Shown: positions 1 through 14,734 of the stretch, one piece after another
How positions within the stretch are numbered: position 1 is the first letter of the stretch
Layout: each line of letters starts with the position of its first letter
Assembly: GCF_037038585.1 (NCBI RefSeq)
Contig: NC_092520.1
Location: 10,104,501 to 10,168,500, forward strand
Length of the DNA: 64,000 bases
Direction of reading: 5' to 3'
Source: Patagioenas fasciata
Taxonomy: Eukaryota; Chordata; Aves; Columbiformes; Columbidae
Translations under genes and position numbers: made by a program
Notes under the pieces: model-generated
The model's database searches: none
What the model saw: the letters and a program-made list of their open reading frames with translations, nothing else
Told to the model about the DNA's origin: nothing

Positions 1-798
1 GATATAGAGCAATGGGGCCAATCTTTTCTAGATGAGATGGAAAAGTTGAGTGTCCTCAGATGATGGACTGGCTGCCTGATCATCCAATTCAAGACAATGA
101 CTAGAAGTTCACATCCAACAGATGTAATTTCTCCCTAAAGTTGATGTGAGGCCTGATAGGATGTACGTAAGAAGTGACCATTTGAAGCTTTATTTGAGTT
201 TTCCTCACTGGGTTTTACACTGTTTTGATGCCACAGTTTATGGGTGTGATAATTCTAAAGAGCAATCAAGCTCTGCTCACAAATTATGTGCATACAAGGA
301 AGCACCTGCTTGCTAACCAGATGTATGTTTACCATCTCAGAACAATTCTTACATTCTCATGGGGTAAGGATACACCTGTACTTTTTGCAGTTGTGGCCCA
401 AAGCCCTTGCCATTTGTGGGAACAGTGAATCTCTTTCCTAGGGAAACACCGAAAGCAAGAAGAGGTTATGATCCCCTCTTCTTCCTTTGAAAACTTCTGC
501 AAACATCTGCTGAATCTACTGGCTTGGTCAAAGTTGGCCTCTCCTTGTTCTCCCTTCTTTCCAATGTATTAGGACAAAATATATGTAAGCAGAGACTTCC
601 TCAGCTTTCTGCTTCAACACCATGGCCTCCATGTCAGATAAACAGGGAAGTCCCTAGCAGCAGGTTCCTGCAGGAGCAGGAGAAAAAGTCTCTAGACATG
701 CTCTTGATCAACAGCATGGAGCAGGGAGAACTCAGGCTTTAATGAACAGCACTTGGGGACTTCCCATCCCTCTTCAAAAGAAGAGGTCCAAAGTGTGT
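1..798. other. Non-coding DNA, no gene seen
   Basis: Only short open frames without splice signals, recognisable domains or repeat similarity are present. I see no gene or mobile element in this stretch. It lies far downstream of the minus-strand GRM5 gene. Confidence 0.5.
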
Positions 799-1110
799 AG
801 GATCATAGGATCAGTCAGGTTGGGAAGGACTTTGGCAATCACTACTCCAACCTCCTGGCCAAAGCAGGAGAAGCTATGAAAGAGGTCAGGTTGCCGAGTG
901 CTTTATCCAGATGGGTCTGGAAAACCTGCAAGTACAGAGTGCAGAAAATCTCCCTGTCCCACTCACTGCCTTCATGGTGAACAAAAAAAAACTTATTCCT
1001 AATATCCAATCTGAATATTCCCTGTTGTTTCTAGTCCTCGTACCATACACCATTGTGAGGAGCTTGGTTCTGTTTTCACAATGATACCACAGGGAAATCC
1101 TTACTCGATG
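799..1110 (-). mobile_element. CR1 LINE 3' fragment (old, degraded)
   Basis: Read on the minus strand, this resembles the 3' part of a CR1 element. The left edge carries the decayed terminal 'ggatcataggatca' pattern, followed by 'gttgggaaggactttgg', the usual start of the CR1 3' region seen from the opposite strand. Minus-strand translation gives residues like REYSDWILGISF and, further on, the 'F..VSGTGR' area that matches the end of CR1 ORF2. It is heavily mutated and truncated at its 5' side. The right edge is approximate. Confidence 0.6.
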
Positions 1111-4100
1111 TCTTTCTGCAATGCTGGAAGGGGGCAATCAAAACATACTATTTAGCCTCTAACAAATCCATGTGGTATACGATGCTTGTCTGATTTGTAA
1201 TTGCAGTCACTTCTTTGCCCCATATCCATGGTACATGGGCAGGTTGGATACAAAAAGAGACTGTGAGAGATCTTGTGAGTTTTTAACAGCTCTGAAATAT
1301 CCTGAGGACATGGGAAAGCAATCAGCCCACCTTCACTGGTGCTGTCTTCTGGGCAGGAGAGAGCTCTCTCCACTGCTGGGAATGGAGCCAGCAGACACCC
1401 TGATGTCCACCTGTACTGCTGGCTCTGCTCTCTCCCCTTTCTGGGCAGCGAGGAGTCCATCTTGCACCTGAAGCACAGCTCTTGGAAGGGAGGTAGTTTG
1501 GCTTGGTCTGGGTAAGTCAAGGTTCAGCTGAAAAACAGTGGCCTGTAGTTGTCAGAAGACAGCAGAGACGTGTGGTCAGCACAAATGCTTCTGTTTTCTG
1601 GTGTGTCCTGTCAACCTTGTGGGATTATCTTGCATGTGCTGCTTTGCTCTTTGGTTGACATGAGGCCTTGAGGTGGAGGGGATGTTGTAAGGTCCACACT
1701 GCCAGGGTTTTCTGCGTGACAGTGAGTGCTAGCAGCTTTGTGCAATTAAGAAAGGAAAGGTTAAACCTCCATGTGACACAGTTGTAAGAGGAAGAAAGAA
1801 ACCCAGCAAGGAGGTTTGTACTAAGATCAGCAGCATCGTCAACTGTGAAACCACAGCGTTTTTACAAACAGAGCCCAGGTCTCCCTCATCTCTGGGGCAA
1901 TATTTCTGCTACAAGGTTGTTCTTCCCCCTTCGCAGGAGAGACAAAGTGCAGTCTCTGCTCTGAAGTCTCCAAAGGCTCCTTTATAGCAGAAGGGATAGA
2001 ATATGGCTGAGTGCTTCATTTTACAGAAATAACTGACACTTCTGTCCAAAGTGTCAAGTGATCATATCACTTTTTGCTTACCTACAAAAGGAGCCAGAAG
2101 AGTTTACCAGTCTCTTTCCCAGTGTGAAGTGCCCATTCATTGCTTTTCACACCTTGTTCTTGTTTTGCTGCTTGTTTCTCTACCACCCGAGTTCACAATC
2201 TCTCTCACATCCTCTCCTCTCCTGGACAATTGCCTCCCTGCCTGCGGAAGAACTGTTGAACGGAGACTGAACACTGCAGCAAAGAGCTCCCGTTGCTGAG
2301 TGTGCAATGATATCAAATCCTATTGCAAACTGCAGGTTAACACAGATACCCAACAATAAGGTGTGCATATGTGAAATATTAGAATATTTAAGCATTCAAG
2401 ATTGCTTTTACAATCCTGTGATTGTTCCTTACCTAGCAGGAAGGATTTGCTAAACATTAGCATTAAAAGCTAAAATCCGTGAAACCCAGCACTTGTCTCC
2501 ATTTTAGGAAGATCATAAAGGAATTTCTTAGCCAGTTGGACAAATACTAATTGAGCAAGAGCCTGTCTAGAAAAACAAGCATATTGCAAACTGAGGACTT
2601 TCTCATAACTAATTTCACTATATATTTGATTTGTGTTCTACAGGATGACATTACATTTGGTGTTTTCACTTCACTTATTTCACAGCAGCTGGTTTTGTTC
2701 TGAGTTTTGCTTTAAAGCAAGCATGAAAAAACAAAATCAGAAGACACAGAAATATATTATCAACACTAGATTAACTCCTGCTTTACTGGTCATCCATAAT
2801 TTTGCTAGGTATAAGCTTATGGTTGAGGTTTTGGCGTGCTGGTTGGGTTGCATCTCCTGCCTAAGTTGCCCATGTAGAGATCTCACCACATTTCTCACCA
2901 CATTTCTCCAAGTCAATGTCTGAGTGGTTTCATGAGACACAAAATGAAGAAAAACAGGAAATTCCATACAGGCAGAACAAGAGAGACCAGTAGTTTTAGA
3001 CATACGCCTCAAAGAACTTTGAAGATTGATTGTTAAAATCTTGACAGAATCTGAAGGCTGCAGGCAAGCTGATGTGCTCAGATAGCTCATTACCTGAAAA
3101 GACATTTGGGTCAAATAACAGGTGGGAGAAGAAAGGCAGAAGGTATAATGTAGGGCTCTGACAGATCTCACTGGTGGTAATGTTGCTATCTCAGCTGAGC
3201 TGGCAGGACAGAACATATAGAAATGTGTCAAACACACATGCCTTACTAGACCACAACCTGGCATAGGAGCTCAGGCTGATGCTGGAGGTGCAGAGGTGGG
3301 CTACCCAAGGCAGAAGGTTTGCCCTGAACATCTGGGAGGGTGCCTGTAGGTCCATTTTCATCAACACAAACCATGGTGCTCAGGCAAACCAACTGCACAC
3401 TAAAATTTGCAGCTCATCAGCCTCTGGGATTAGTTTACAGCTTCCAGATAGATGTGAACCCAAGCATGTTTCCATGGATACAGTGTTTAACATGTCTTCT
3501 CCAGAAGGGGGGGGCTATGAGGGGTTTGTTATCCTAAAGCAGTCAATGAGGATGCTATGCATTTTTTTTTCTCCCTAAAAAACCTCTGTAGCGTTAACTA
3601 GAATGCCAAAAAGTTACTGAATGATACTTGATATCTGAATTCCTGAGTTTTGTGGACAAATTGCTGTGCAGCCATTGAGAAGCCTACTGATGTTTATGTG
3701 AGCAAAGGATTCCCCATGGTTTCTGGGCTCCAGCTGAGGAGATGTTCTCCCTGCTTGACCTGGGCCGTCCTGTTGCTCCCTCCTTTGTGAGAAGAGCCTG
3801 GCACATACAACACTAAAACTGAATGCTGTGCCAAGCACTGTTCAAAGTTCTCAAGAAAAGCAGAGTGCATGGGGTTTAAAATACCGTCTTCTGACTGTGG
3901 AGAGAGCTGCTGCTGAAAGGGACTAAGCAACAATTCATCCTGTAACACCCACTTCTTTTGTGTTCTTGGCTTGCAAGAAGCAGCTGTCATTACCCAGCAG
4001 CCAGGCTGGACAAAGTCTGTTAGGTTAACATGAAGTTAACATTAATGGTGTGTGTGGGTGGGAGAACAAGGGCTTGGAATCACTCATTACCACCGAGTGG

Positions 4101-7100
4101 ATCGCACTATGAGGACTAATCCTGAAAGCCTTTTACTTTTTGTATACAGAAAAAATAATAATTCTGAAATAACATGAATTATAAGAATCTTTGAATTTAT
4201 TTCATGCAATCTTGCCAAAAGGTTTTCTGCTCAGACTGAATTTTGTCAGGATTGAATACAAACTTAGACATGAAGCACACAAAGAAGAAGAATTTGGGCT
4301 ATTTATGGTAGAACATCTGAACTCTTTCTAGTAGTACATGAAAGCATGTAATTAACATCTTCCCTGAATTGTTATTCCTCTTTCTAGTGATTCTTCTTCC
4401 TCTGGCATAAAGGCTAACAGTGGATGTTTGTTTTGGTAGAGTATTGGTTTATTTTATATGGAAAAATAGCACTTGTTCGGTAAAAAAACTCTTGGTCTGG
4501 ATGTTCCTATGTTTTTTCCTTTTGCCAGTGCAGAAGGAATATGAAACACCAATCCAATGATATTTTATGCTACTATTGCTGAAAAACATGGGTATTGGAT
4601 ACCTGGTGCAAATGATTAGGTGTTAAATTTCCTGTTGGTGCCCTGCTAATTTACATCCATCTCATTTTGGGAAGACTCAGCAGCGTGTTTGTGAGGTTCA
4701 TGGACCTTGCTGAGGTCTCAGTGCCCTGTTTGTTACTGGATCTTTGTCACATGGAGTTGGACTCAGATCACCAGTTGCGCACCTTGCTGACTTCTGGGGT
4801 GCTAATAACATGCAACTAGTTCCAGGGTACAACTGGAAAAAACTCTTTTCAGTTTAATATATTTCACTGGTTTTATTTCAAAAAATGAAAATGAACATAT
4901 GTTTTGCTGAAGAATGGGCTGCCAACCAAGACTCTGATGACAAAATGATCTAGTTTTCAGATAAAACATGCAGTAATGAAACACAGAGAGTCATTTGGGT
5001 TTTTGGAAAACAAATTGGAGATAAAGCCTCAGGGGGTTTATTCTTCCTCTGAAGTGCTCATGCAATTCACATTCACAGTAGTGAGAGCTACACGCACCTG
5101 GCAGGGAGATGTGTTTAGCAGAGCACAGCTTCCATGGCAACTTCATATGTAGTGAAGTCACCTAATTAGAACGGGCAGAGGAAGTGGGTAGTGGAAGAAG
5201 TAAGTTTGGCTCAGCCACAGACTCAACATGTGACTTTGTACAACTCATATATAAGCACCCAAGTTCACCATCTGTGGAGCTGGGCAGTGCTTAAACATTT
5301 TGATTCATCAGGGGAGAAAGGAGTAACTATCGAGTAGAGATGTTCTTGCAGGTGGTTGCAAACAGGGGAAAATGATAGGGGAATGTGGTCTCTTCCTATT
5401 ACTTGAGAGCCAAAATCTCCTCCAAAGATGTATATTAATTTGTCAAAAGCATAGTCATCCAGCTGCAGTCCAGCCCATTACCTATACCTCCCAGAGACAA
5501 CACTTAGCATTTATAGTGACAGCCAAAGAGCCAAGCTACACGCATTCGTGGCATCTCCACTAGCCAGCTCTGTTCAATACTTTTAATAGATTTTCACGAG
5601 CCATTGCCTATTTGTTTTTCAAGGAGTGTTCAGCTGTTTTCTGACTGTGCTAACATAAAAGATGATGAAATTTACTCATTCACCAAGGCTTCATGCATCT
5701 ACACGAGCCTAGCTGCACATAAAATATTTCTTGGAACCTGACAACTGCCTTCACAGACACTGATGATCGTTGTGGTGTAATAATACAGAGTGGAAAAAGG
5801 AGCAAGGGGCAAGCTTTAAGCAGGAAATAAAGAACAGAGGTTTATTAAAGTAGCTTTGCCAAATGAGGGTTTAGTAACGAGCTGGGAAAAGAGGCAAGGT
5901 AATTGCAACCAGAGAGCAAATATAATAAATAGGTTAGTGTTTCTTTTTCAGATAGCTTTGCAGTTTTTGTTCAAAAAAGAAAAAAAATAGTGATACATGC
6001 ATTCTACAAACCCTACATTTATGATCAATAGATGTAATTACCTCGAGTATTACTTCTCAAGTCAAAGGAATTTGAGATAGGCAGTTAGCTAACTAGCAGC
6101 CAGGATTCAGAAAGGACCTCTGAGCTGAGGCATTCAAACCACAACATAATGCCTCGTGACTTCAGGAGCATGATTAACTCTTGATTCACAGTTCTGAGAA
6201 CAGCAGCCAGCAGCCACTTCCTCTTGAATGGGGCTGATACGCCTTGCGCTGCCTTCAGGCGGAAAGTGTGTCTCGTATGTGCTTTCCCAGAAATTTTGCA
6301 AGTGCTTTCTGCTGTAACTTGTACTGGTTCTGCTCATGCATTTAGATTTAAGAACTTCTTTCTTATGTTTATTGTAAGACACAAAAATGGCAGCTGGTTG
6401 CACATCCACTCCAATGAATTTGCTGTCTATGGATGTGATGAACATCCATTAGCAAAATGAGGAGATACAGATACACTTTTGCCAGTCTATGCCTACAACA
6501 TTATGAATGCCATATTCTAGGAAGCTATAAGTTTCTGTGCTTGAATGAGGTGTGTAGGTTAGTAAAGTACATTCCTACCTTTTGTCAGGAGAAGAAACCA
6601 TCAGATGACAACTCAGAACCTAGAATTCAGAGGTCGTTATTGACTGGAGTCTACATGGGTAATCACGTGCCTAACTTGAGTGCATAAATCAAACTGAACT
6701 GCTAAATCAATCATCAGTCATCAGTTACTAAGCCATTTTCACAATGTTTGGAGTTGGCCTTCTCTGTAGCAGGTGTTTCCTGGGGACAGCTGGATGGAAT
6801 GGTCAAGAAAAAACCCAAACAAACAAACCAGGAAGAGAGCTAATCAGCAGTTCGTTACCCTGTGAGATTGTGTCATCCTTTATCTAGGTGTAATGTTTGC
6901 AAGTGGGTCCATTAAGGAGTTTTTTTGCTTCTCATTGAACTCTGAAAACGGTGCTAATAAAACCAGCATGTTTCCATCCATCAGAGGTTTTCCAGGGTTT
7001 GTTCCAGAGGGATTTGTAGAACATTCCCCTCTGAAGTCTAAGTATAGTACTAGTTGTTCAGGTTAAGGAGGTAACTTCATGGGGCTAAAGGCTCTTTAAC

Positions 7101-10100
7101 AGCCTGTGTGGGCAATGGAAAGGTGATACAGCCATTGTGTTGCCAAACCATGAAGAGCTTATGTCACTTCTGAAGGTCTTATTTCCTGATTATTGATCCC
7201 GCTACTGCAGGACAAGACAGCAAAACACTCCATGCAGTCATACTTCAGCTTAATCAACCCAAAAACGCTTTTCGATGACTTTTTTTGTTTTTTAATGGTT
7301 TAGTCTGTGAAAGCCACACAGTAAGTTACTGGTAACATCATGATATTAGTGATGGATAGATGTGGACAGATGCCACTAAGAGCCTGCTGATACAACATTA
7401 GCCTACCAGCATTTTGTGAAGAAATTCTGTGAAGAAATTTGAAGCCTGAGGCCATGCTGGTTGTCTGATAAGAGGAGTCTTATAGCTATCTTCACGTGAC
7501 CTCTAACAGCACTTCAAAGATAAAAAGAACAGAGAAATGACACACAGTAAGAGAACAACAGAAGTCCTAATCAGTGGTTTTATGGTTAGGTTTTAAGTGA
7601 TCTTATTGTTCACTGACTTGTTTTTTTTTTTTTCCTTACCAGTTTCCATCATGTGTTTTTCTCAGTTCTAAATCTTCACCCTAAAAAGGACAAAGTGCAG
7701 CTAAAATCTTATCTTCTGATATCAGACAGTTTTGCATCAGACTCTGTCTCATTTCTAAAGATCAACTTAGCGTTGATCCTCTGGAGAGGCCAAATTAGCC
7801 CCCTTCTTGTTGACTTTTAAAAATAGTTCCCCCCACTTGCTTCCTTTATCTTGAGTCCAATGCCTAGAAGCTGATAATTCTTATTAGATGCATTTCAAGC
7901 CTTACACATTCTGGACTAAAAAAACCCCAACACAAACAAAAAGAAAACACTAAACATTAAGACACATCACTCACAAGAAAGCCCCAACAAAAATTATTTA
8001 CAAAGTGAGCATATTCATTCTGTGTTAACAGTGCAAATCATACTGGTAAAAACCAGTTGCGAAGTGTGTTGACCTATTTTTCTCAACACTACAGGTACAG
8101 GTGATTCAGAGTTCAATTTGGCATGAAAAGAGTTTGGAGTTCTTGCTAGATTTCTAATTTGGCATGAAATAGTTTGCAGTCCTTGCCAGATTTCTAGCTC
8201 ACTCAGCCAGAATCGTATCCTATTGATGGCATGAGACAGTCCCATCTAGTACTTGTAGCAGAGGATACCAGATGAGAACAGAAGAGGGTATTCAGTGATA
8301 ATGGCATCAGCAGAACCTCACCCTTCATGAATCTTACCTTCCTGTACGTTTTTGAATTGCTGAATGCCCAGATCAAGGAAACAACACAGTGATTAAACAC
8401 TAGGATCTTGTGGATTCATTTCTGTCTTCCCTCCAAATCTTGTATATCATTGCTTCAGATTCCCAACTGTAAGATAAGGGAACAATCACTGATTAATTGT
8501 GATGATGTGAAGCTGTGGCTCACAAATTAATTAACTTACAAGTAATATGCCTGGATCCAAAAGTCTTTTGGTAGGTGTGAAATTTTTGCCTTTCAAATAA
8601 AAGCTTTTAAAATGAGCTGGAAAAGGACTAGGAGATGGGCACGTCTGCCTGAAGGAAACACTCATCCACAAATTCTCAAGAAGAATTTGCCTGTCATGTT
8701 TTGCAAGGAGAAGTACAGCTTTATCTTCTAGGTCTGTGTATTTTACATTCATATATTATGGCCCAGATAAGTGTCACTTATGTTTGCCTCATTGTCCTAA
8801 TGACAGCTGCACAAACACTAGAGTAAAGAAAAATCCCAGACAGTGGCTTCTCCCAGCCACCTATGTCTGTACTGAATGACAAGGAGAACATTAACGTGAA
8901 AACTGCATAATCATAATCTTTGGGAGATGGATCATGTTTCAGGTAGAGTTAGCAAATGCTTTACTGGGACAACTGTCTGACTTAGGAGTTCACTTGGAAA
9001 CTCTTCCAGGATGCTGAGCTGGAAAAGAGAGAAAATTCTGTGACTTCTGGTGTCAGGAACTTGGTTGAAAGTGCTTTCTGGCTTTATATATTTTCTTCCT
9101 TCATCTGACCTGTACTTATGAGCTGACTTGTATTTATGAGGTGGAGAGAATTTATCATAGCAAAACATTAATGGTTTAAATCCTGAACAGAGATGACTGA
9201 GGAATAAAAGGAACTCTGTTCTGCATGAAATTCTGGTACTTTGAATCCTTTAAAGTCAAAACTAGTACCAAAAATTGTTTCTACAAAATGAAAATTCTGC
9301 AGTCATTAAATTTCTGAATCACTAACATATATAAAATAAATACTAATTTAAATATATATTTTATAAACATTAAGAAAAAACAATATTTTTGGAACATAAG
9401 AGTAAGCAAAAGAAATCTTAGTTAAGAGGCACTTTCTAAATGTTAAGATAAAAACTGCAATAAGGGGCTCAATGGCCAAGGTCCTAGCTTTTTGAATATG
9501 TAATTTTGATCATGTGACAGATAATCAAAAGTGCTCACAGCTATAATTATTTGGCTGACTTTTCGTCTTTCCTGAACATCCCTCTAATGTCTATAGTCTG
9601 TAGTCGCTTTGATTACAATCTGCCTACCCTGGAGGGTCACAGCTCACTTGGGAAGCAGTAACTTCACAAGATAGAAGTTTCGCTACAGGCAGATCTGCTA
9701 TTTTTGTTTAATGTGTCCGGATCAAATTATTCACAGTCACCTTGTATATTATCTGCAAACTCTGCATGAAGCATTTTCTATCAAGCATGGTTACCATATT
9801 GTTACTGTAACTGATGGATTCATTTCAGTGGAGTCCTTTTAAGCCTGAAATGCAATTCCTCTTTTTAAACCAAGTATTATAAGAGCTCCACCGTGCAAGC
9901 AGTATGAGTACTCAAGATTTATACCAAATTATTCCTGCAGAGTAAAGAGTCTGTGAAAAATTTTGGGAGGGTCGTTCAAACCTGAAACAAAAATAAAATC
10001 CAAATGATGAATCACTTAACTTGAAAAACTTGTAACAGAAAATGACCTCTAATTAATATTTGCAATGACTAAGATAATTAATCAGTCCTGAATCCACTTA

Positions 10101-13100
10101 GAGTTGAATTCATTGCACGTGAGATCACCTGCAGAAAACGCATATGTCAATGTAAGCTCTTCTCAGAAGATTAGTCAATGCTTCTTAGGGCACTGGTGAT
10201 GGAACCAAAACAAATCAGAATTGCCCATTTTTCTTCATTACGTCTGAAGAACTTAGAAGAGTCACCTGGATTTACCCCACTTTGATGACTTATTTCTGAG
10301 TATTTAAATTTAAGTGAAATGAGTATCACTCTTACTACAGTCATTTAACCTGTACGTGTCAAGGATATACAACAGTACTCTATGCAGAAATCTACCTCCA
10401 GAATAATCTTTGTCCAAATAAAAAAAAAAGTGATTAATAGTGGGAAAATTAATCCTGAAAGCTGACTCTTCATCAATAAAACTGTCCCTGGTGAGGTGGG
10501 AAGGCTAATGACTAGACCCTGGTCTTAGGCTTAGCTAGCTGAACAGACCATGAGAAACTGCCAGATCTAACAATTTATAGGGTAAGAAGGTAACAAACAT
10601 GGATAGCAGCATGAGGGGTGAACAAATTTTACAGGTGTTTAAGGGTGAGTTGCGTGAGAAAGAGCCAGACCCCACTGACACTAGGAGGGAAGCACTGGGG
10701 ACCTCTGGGGAATGGAAGTGTCAAGGCCTGGGAAACCACTTCAGCAACATCAGGTAGGGCTGAGATGATTGAGGTAACAGCATCAGAAAGACCAAGTTTG
10801 GGTACAAAGGTAGCAAAAATGGGACCAAGAAGGAAAAATAAATGGCAAGGTTGTTTATTTGAGAAGATACAGGGCCAGAACAAGTGAGACATTGGGATGG
10901 ACTGGGCAAGAACAAGCTTGGGTAAATGTGAAATGTTCATCAACTTCACTAGCTGGTGAATAGCATATGGAGTCTTGTCTGATTCTAAAGAACTGAAGAT
11001 GTGAGCCTAAAGAAAATAATGAGGTGAGACAGCTAAGGTAAGACCTATAGACTGCTGTCAAAAGGCAGCTCCTACTGCATATGGACTTTATAGCACACTG
11101 GGGGTGGCAGCCCCAGGATGCCTGGATCATTCACATTGTTTTCTGGACCTGAGTAGGCACTGACTCCATTTTGAATTCCTTAAAACACAGTGTACTACAA
11201 CCGCAGTCAACTGAAAATTCAACTTTTAATTCTACCCATTCTTCAAAGTCTGACCATGCTTCTGAGAAAATCTGTTTTGTCAGGAAGTTCTGCACTTTCT
11301 CACGCTTTGGCCAATTTTGATCCAATAAATAACTTCTGTGAGTCATTGCGATTTAGGAATTTGTCTGTTCTGTGGAGTAAATGAGCTCTCATGACAGTAA
11401 AAAAACAACTGGAAAGACAGCGAAGTAGTTTAAAGAATGAAAGGATCTCAGTCTGGGATGGAATAAAAGTTTAACAATCTATCGCAATATGTAGTCTTTT
11501 TTTTTCTGTCTGGAATATTCAGGCTTGAGTCTGACCTTGAGAGAATTAAAGAAAAGCACAAAGGAAAACATGAAAGAGCACAGATGAAGTTTATAAGGAA
11601 ACAGTGCCTCTGTCCTAAGCCAGTTGTTTTCCAAGACAGCATCCTACCCTTTGACTTCTTAAATAAAAAAGCCTATTGATGCAGCCAATGATATCGATAG
11701 GATTATATATTAACTATTTATTTTCCATAGGTTTATTTCACCAAAGGTCTTAAAAATACCATGGAACTAATGGAACTGATTTTCCACTACATCCTGCCTG
11801 CAGAGAGGTAGTAGCTTTCAGAGACTCCGTGTGGCCTTGGGTTCTTTGGAAAAAGAGCAGGACTTGTGGATTGTTGCTGGATTGGGAAATTTATTTACCT
11901 CTTGAGGAGGTAACCCAATATGACTGAACTCTAAGCATTGACTCTAACTCATTTGGTCCAGCTTTTGACATATAAAATACATTTCAATTCCAGTGCATTG
12001 TATTGTCCATCACATAGGCCAGATTTACTTCACTGTAAAACTGATTTCAGAGACTTGAGATAAAGCCTTATAAAGATGCTCCTAATTCACGTCAATGGTT
12101 ATACCACCAGCCTGGGACACAGGCGTTCAAAATGCTCTGACTGTCTTTGACAGATATTTTTGTTGAAGTTTACAGCTAATACACCATTAAGCAAAACAAA
12201 CATCAACAGTAATCACTTCAATTAAACTGAATTTGTAAAAGCAAGATGCTCTCTTATGTGTCAAGTCCATGTGGATACTGACATGTTGCAGTGGGAGCAA
12301 GAAATACAAGGCTCTTTCTTCCCAGTGCTTCATGTTTCAGCTGCAGACATGTCTTTTTAAATTTTCTCTTCAGATGATACTCAGTTTGAAAAGAAAACAC
12401 AGAACTGAAATAAAGTGGTTCTGGGTCATCTTGAGGGGTAAATATCTTGCCAAGAAATAAGGAAATGTGCATAACTAAATATGAAGGACAATGACAATTT
12501 GCGACAGATTTATTTGGTCTGTGACAACTCAAGCAAATGAATCTCACTCTTTTGGAAGCATTCTTAAGTTGATGGCCTATTCAGGTTTGAAAAGTCATGG
12601 CACATAACAAGGAGACATCAGAAGCTGTAAAAAACAAAGCCGTGTTTGATGAACATTGTTAGGATTTTAGCTTTGGCCCAGGGTTTTCTCGTACAGGTAG
12701 CCTAACTTAAGCACATCTGCTTAAGCACTGAAATACAAATGAACTGATACTCTGTGCTTACTTAGAACTCTCATTAACCTGAATGTGAGACCAAACAGAC
12801 CATTTGTATGTTAGGGAAAAGTTCACGCTCATTATGAGCTTTAATTTTAATGTGTCTCTGTTTCCTGTTGTCTGGTAGGACTTCTTACCCAGTTCTGTTT
12901 AATGTGTTGAATAAGTGGAGACTTTGTAGTGACTGCCTTGTATTACAGATACCTAAAATTAATGAATCCCACCTATGGGGTCCAGGACTTCCAGAATCAC
13001 AGCCACCTTGATAATGTCCTGAAGAATTTACAATATAAGATGAACAACATGTGGACATAGCAGATGGGGAGAATGCAATGTGCCAGTGAGATCAGTGTGT

Positions 13101-14734
13101 ATTTCAGCTAAGTGAGATACAAAATGTTTCATATGTAGGGGTGACCTTTAGCAGAAAGCTTGCCACACTTCTGATGCTTTACAGAGAATTGATAGTACTT
13201 AGACTTCTAAAGTTCATGGTAAAATATTGAGGGTTTTCCTGTATATGTTAGCTTTAGAAACCAGACTTGCAATAATCATTCATCAAATGCATCTGTTCTC
13301 CATCAATATTTTTCTATCACATTCAGATTTCTTAATTAGTGGGATTGACTAGTAGAAGAGACAATATGTTTATATTGTTTTCCCCGAGGGATACTTATCA
13401 TCCCTTGATGAGCACGTAAAACTCTCATTGGTTTTTGCGATAGCCATTTCCTATCCAAGGGTGTAATTTAGCCCAGGGAATTTATCAGCTACAAAATAGA
13501 CATTAGCAGCTCAGAAGAGGCATTAACACCATATTTTAACTCATCCCATTGTCATTATGCTTGATGAGCTATTTCGAAGTCTGTCACTAAGGGAAATATC
13601 ATTAAAACTGAAAGGTTCCAGATGTTTGGAGCTGCTCTGTAAGGTAACTTAAAAGAACTAAAACAGTCTAAGCACTATGGGGTGAAATTCTGTGGTACCT
13701 TTTTCAACAAAATTCTTAGTGAACCCAAAGACTTTCCCTCTCTCTCCACAAATCTATCTGTGAAGAAACCTCGCTGCTTCTGGCTTCATCAAAGAAGAGC
13801 CTACAGCTCAGACCCTGGAGCAGGCAATGACACAGCACAGACACTCCCCTTAATTGCATCTGCCTGCAGTTCCTGCAAGCTCTGAACAAAAACAGTTGGG
13901 AAGGCTAAAGCCAAACTTCTGGTCTTGCAGGTAACAAAAAGTAGAGAGTCATTTGCATACACTGCTGGGATCTAATGAACACAAAGAGAAAAAGACTTCT
14001 GCAGAAGTGTCAGTAAGCTGCCTAGGTAGCAGAAATGTATAGAAAATAAAGTGATTTCTCTATCAAATGAAACTGAGAGTGGGAATAACTGGAGTTAAAA
14101 ATAACCATGAGAGAACCAACCTTTTTGGCTTCCTGGAGGGACAGGTTCCAAAGTTCATCCAATCTGGAAAATCCTCTACAACTCAAAAGAACGTGTGTGG
14201 TTAAAAGAAGGTAAGCAAGGTATGAGAGCAATTTTGTTAGCTTTACAGACATCTACGGTACACAGAGAACAAAGACAAGGGTAAGAAAGTATATGTAGTT
14301 AATGACCATGAGTCCCAGAAAGACCTTTTTTCATCTGCTTTTTTATGACCAAGAGCAAGATGATATGAAGAAGATTTTAAGGACACTTTTGAAGGAAAAT
14401 GTAAAGCTAAATCTGGGATAATCATTCAGTATAAAGAGCATTTTAATATACCTAAGACTCTAGGGAAGACTAAGAAAATAGAGTACAAGTGCTGCAGTCA
14501 TTAGTGAATAGTTAAATAATGTGCAAGAACAACACAAGCCAAAATATTCACTCTTGGCTGGTCAGTGTCTGCAATGGCACTTAGAAATCTGGTCAAAAAA
14601 AAGGTGAATTACTTTCTTTCGGAAATGCTAAGTTAATTCTTTCAAGGATGTTTCACCTCAAAGCCTGTTTTCGTTAGTGAGGGTGAAAGGGGTCTTTGTG
14701 TTTTTTCTACTATGCACACCTAAAATCAGGACAG
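1111..14734. other. Long intergenic stretch without recognisable genes
   Basis: AT-rich sequence with many stop codons in all frames. The longest open frame is about 175 codons (minus strand, 2737-3264), and it has no recognisable domain. I looked for cathepsin C, the expected neighbour on the 3' side of GRM5 in human, and did not find it. There may be regulatory elements, but none can be supported from the bare sequence. Confidence 0.45.
8115..8195 (+). repeat. Two-copy tandem duplication, 41-bp unit
   Basis: Two adjacent copies start with 'aatttggcatgaaa' at 8115 and 8156 and end with 'agatttct'. They differ by a one-base deletion and a few substitutions. The event is small and local, and no function is suggested. 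Confidence 0.8.

Noticed and set aside
2737..3264. 175-codon open frame on the minus strand
   Set aside because: No recognisable domain or splice context, and composition like the surrounding non-coding DNA.
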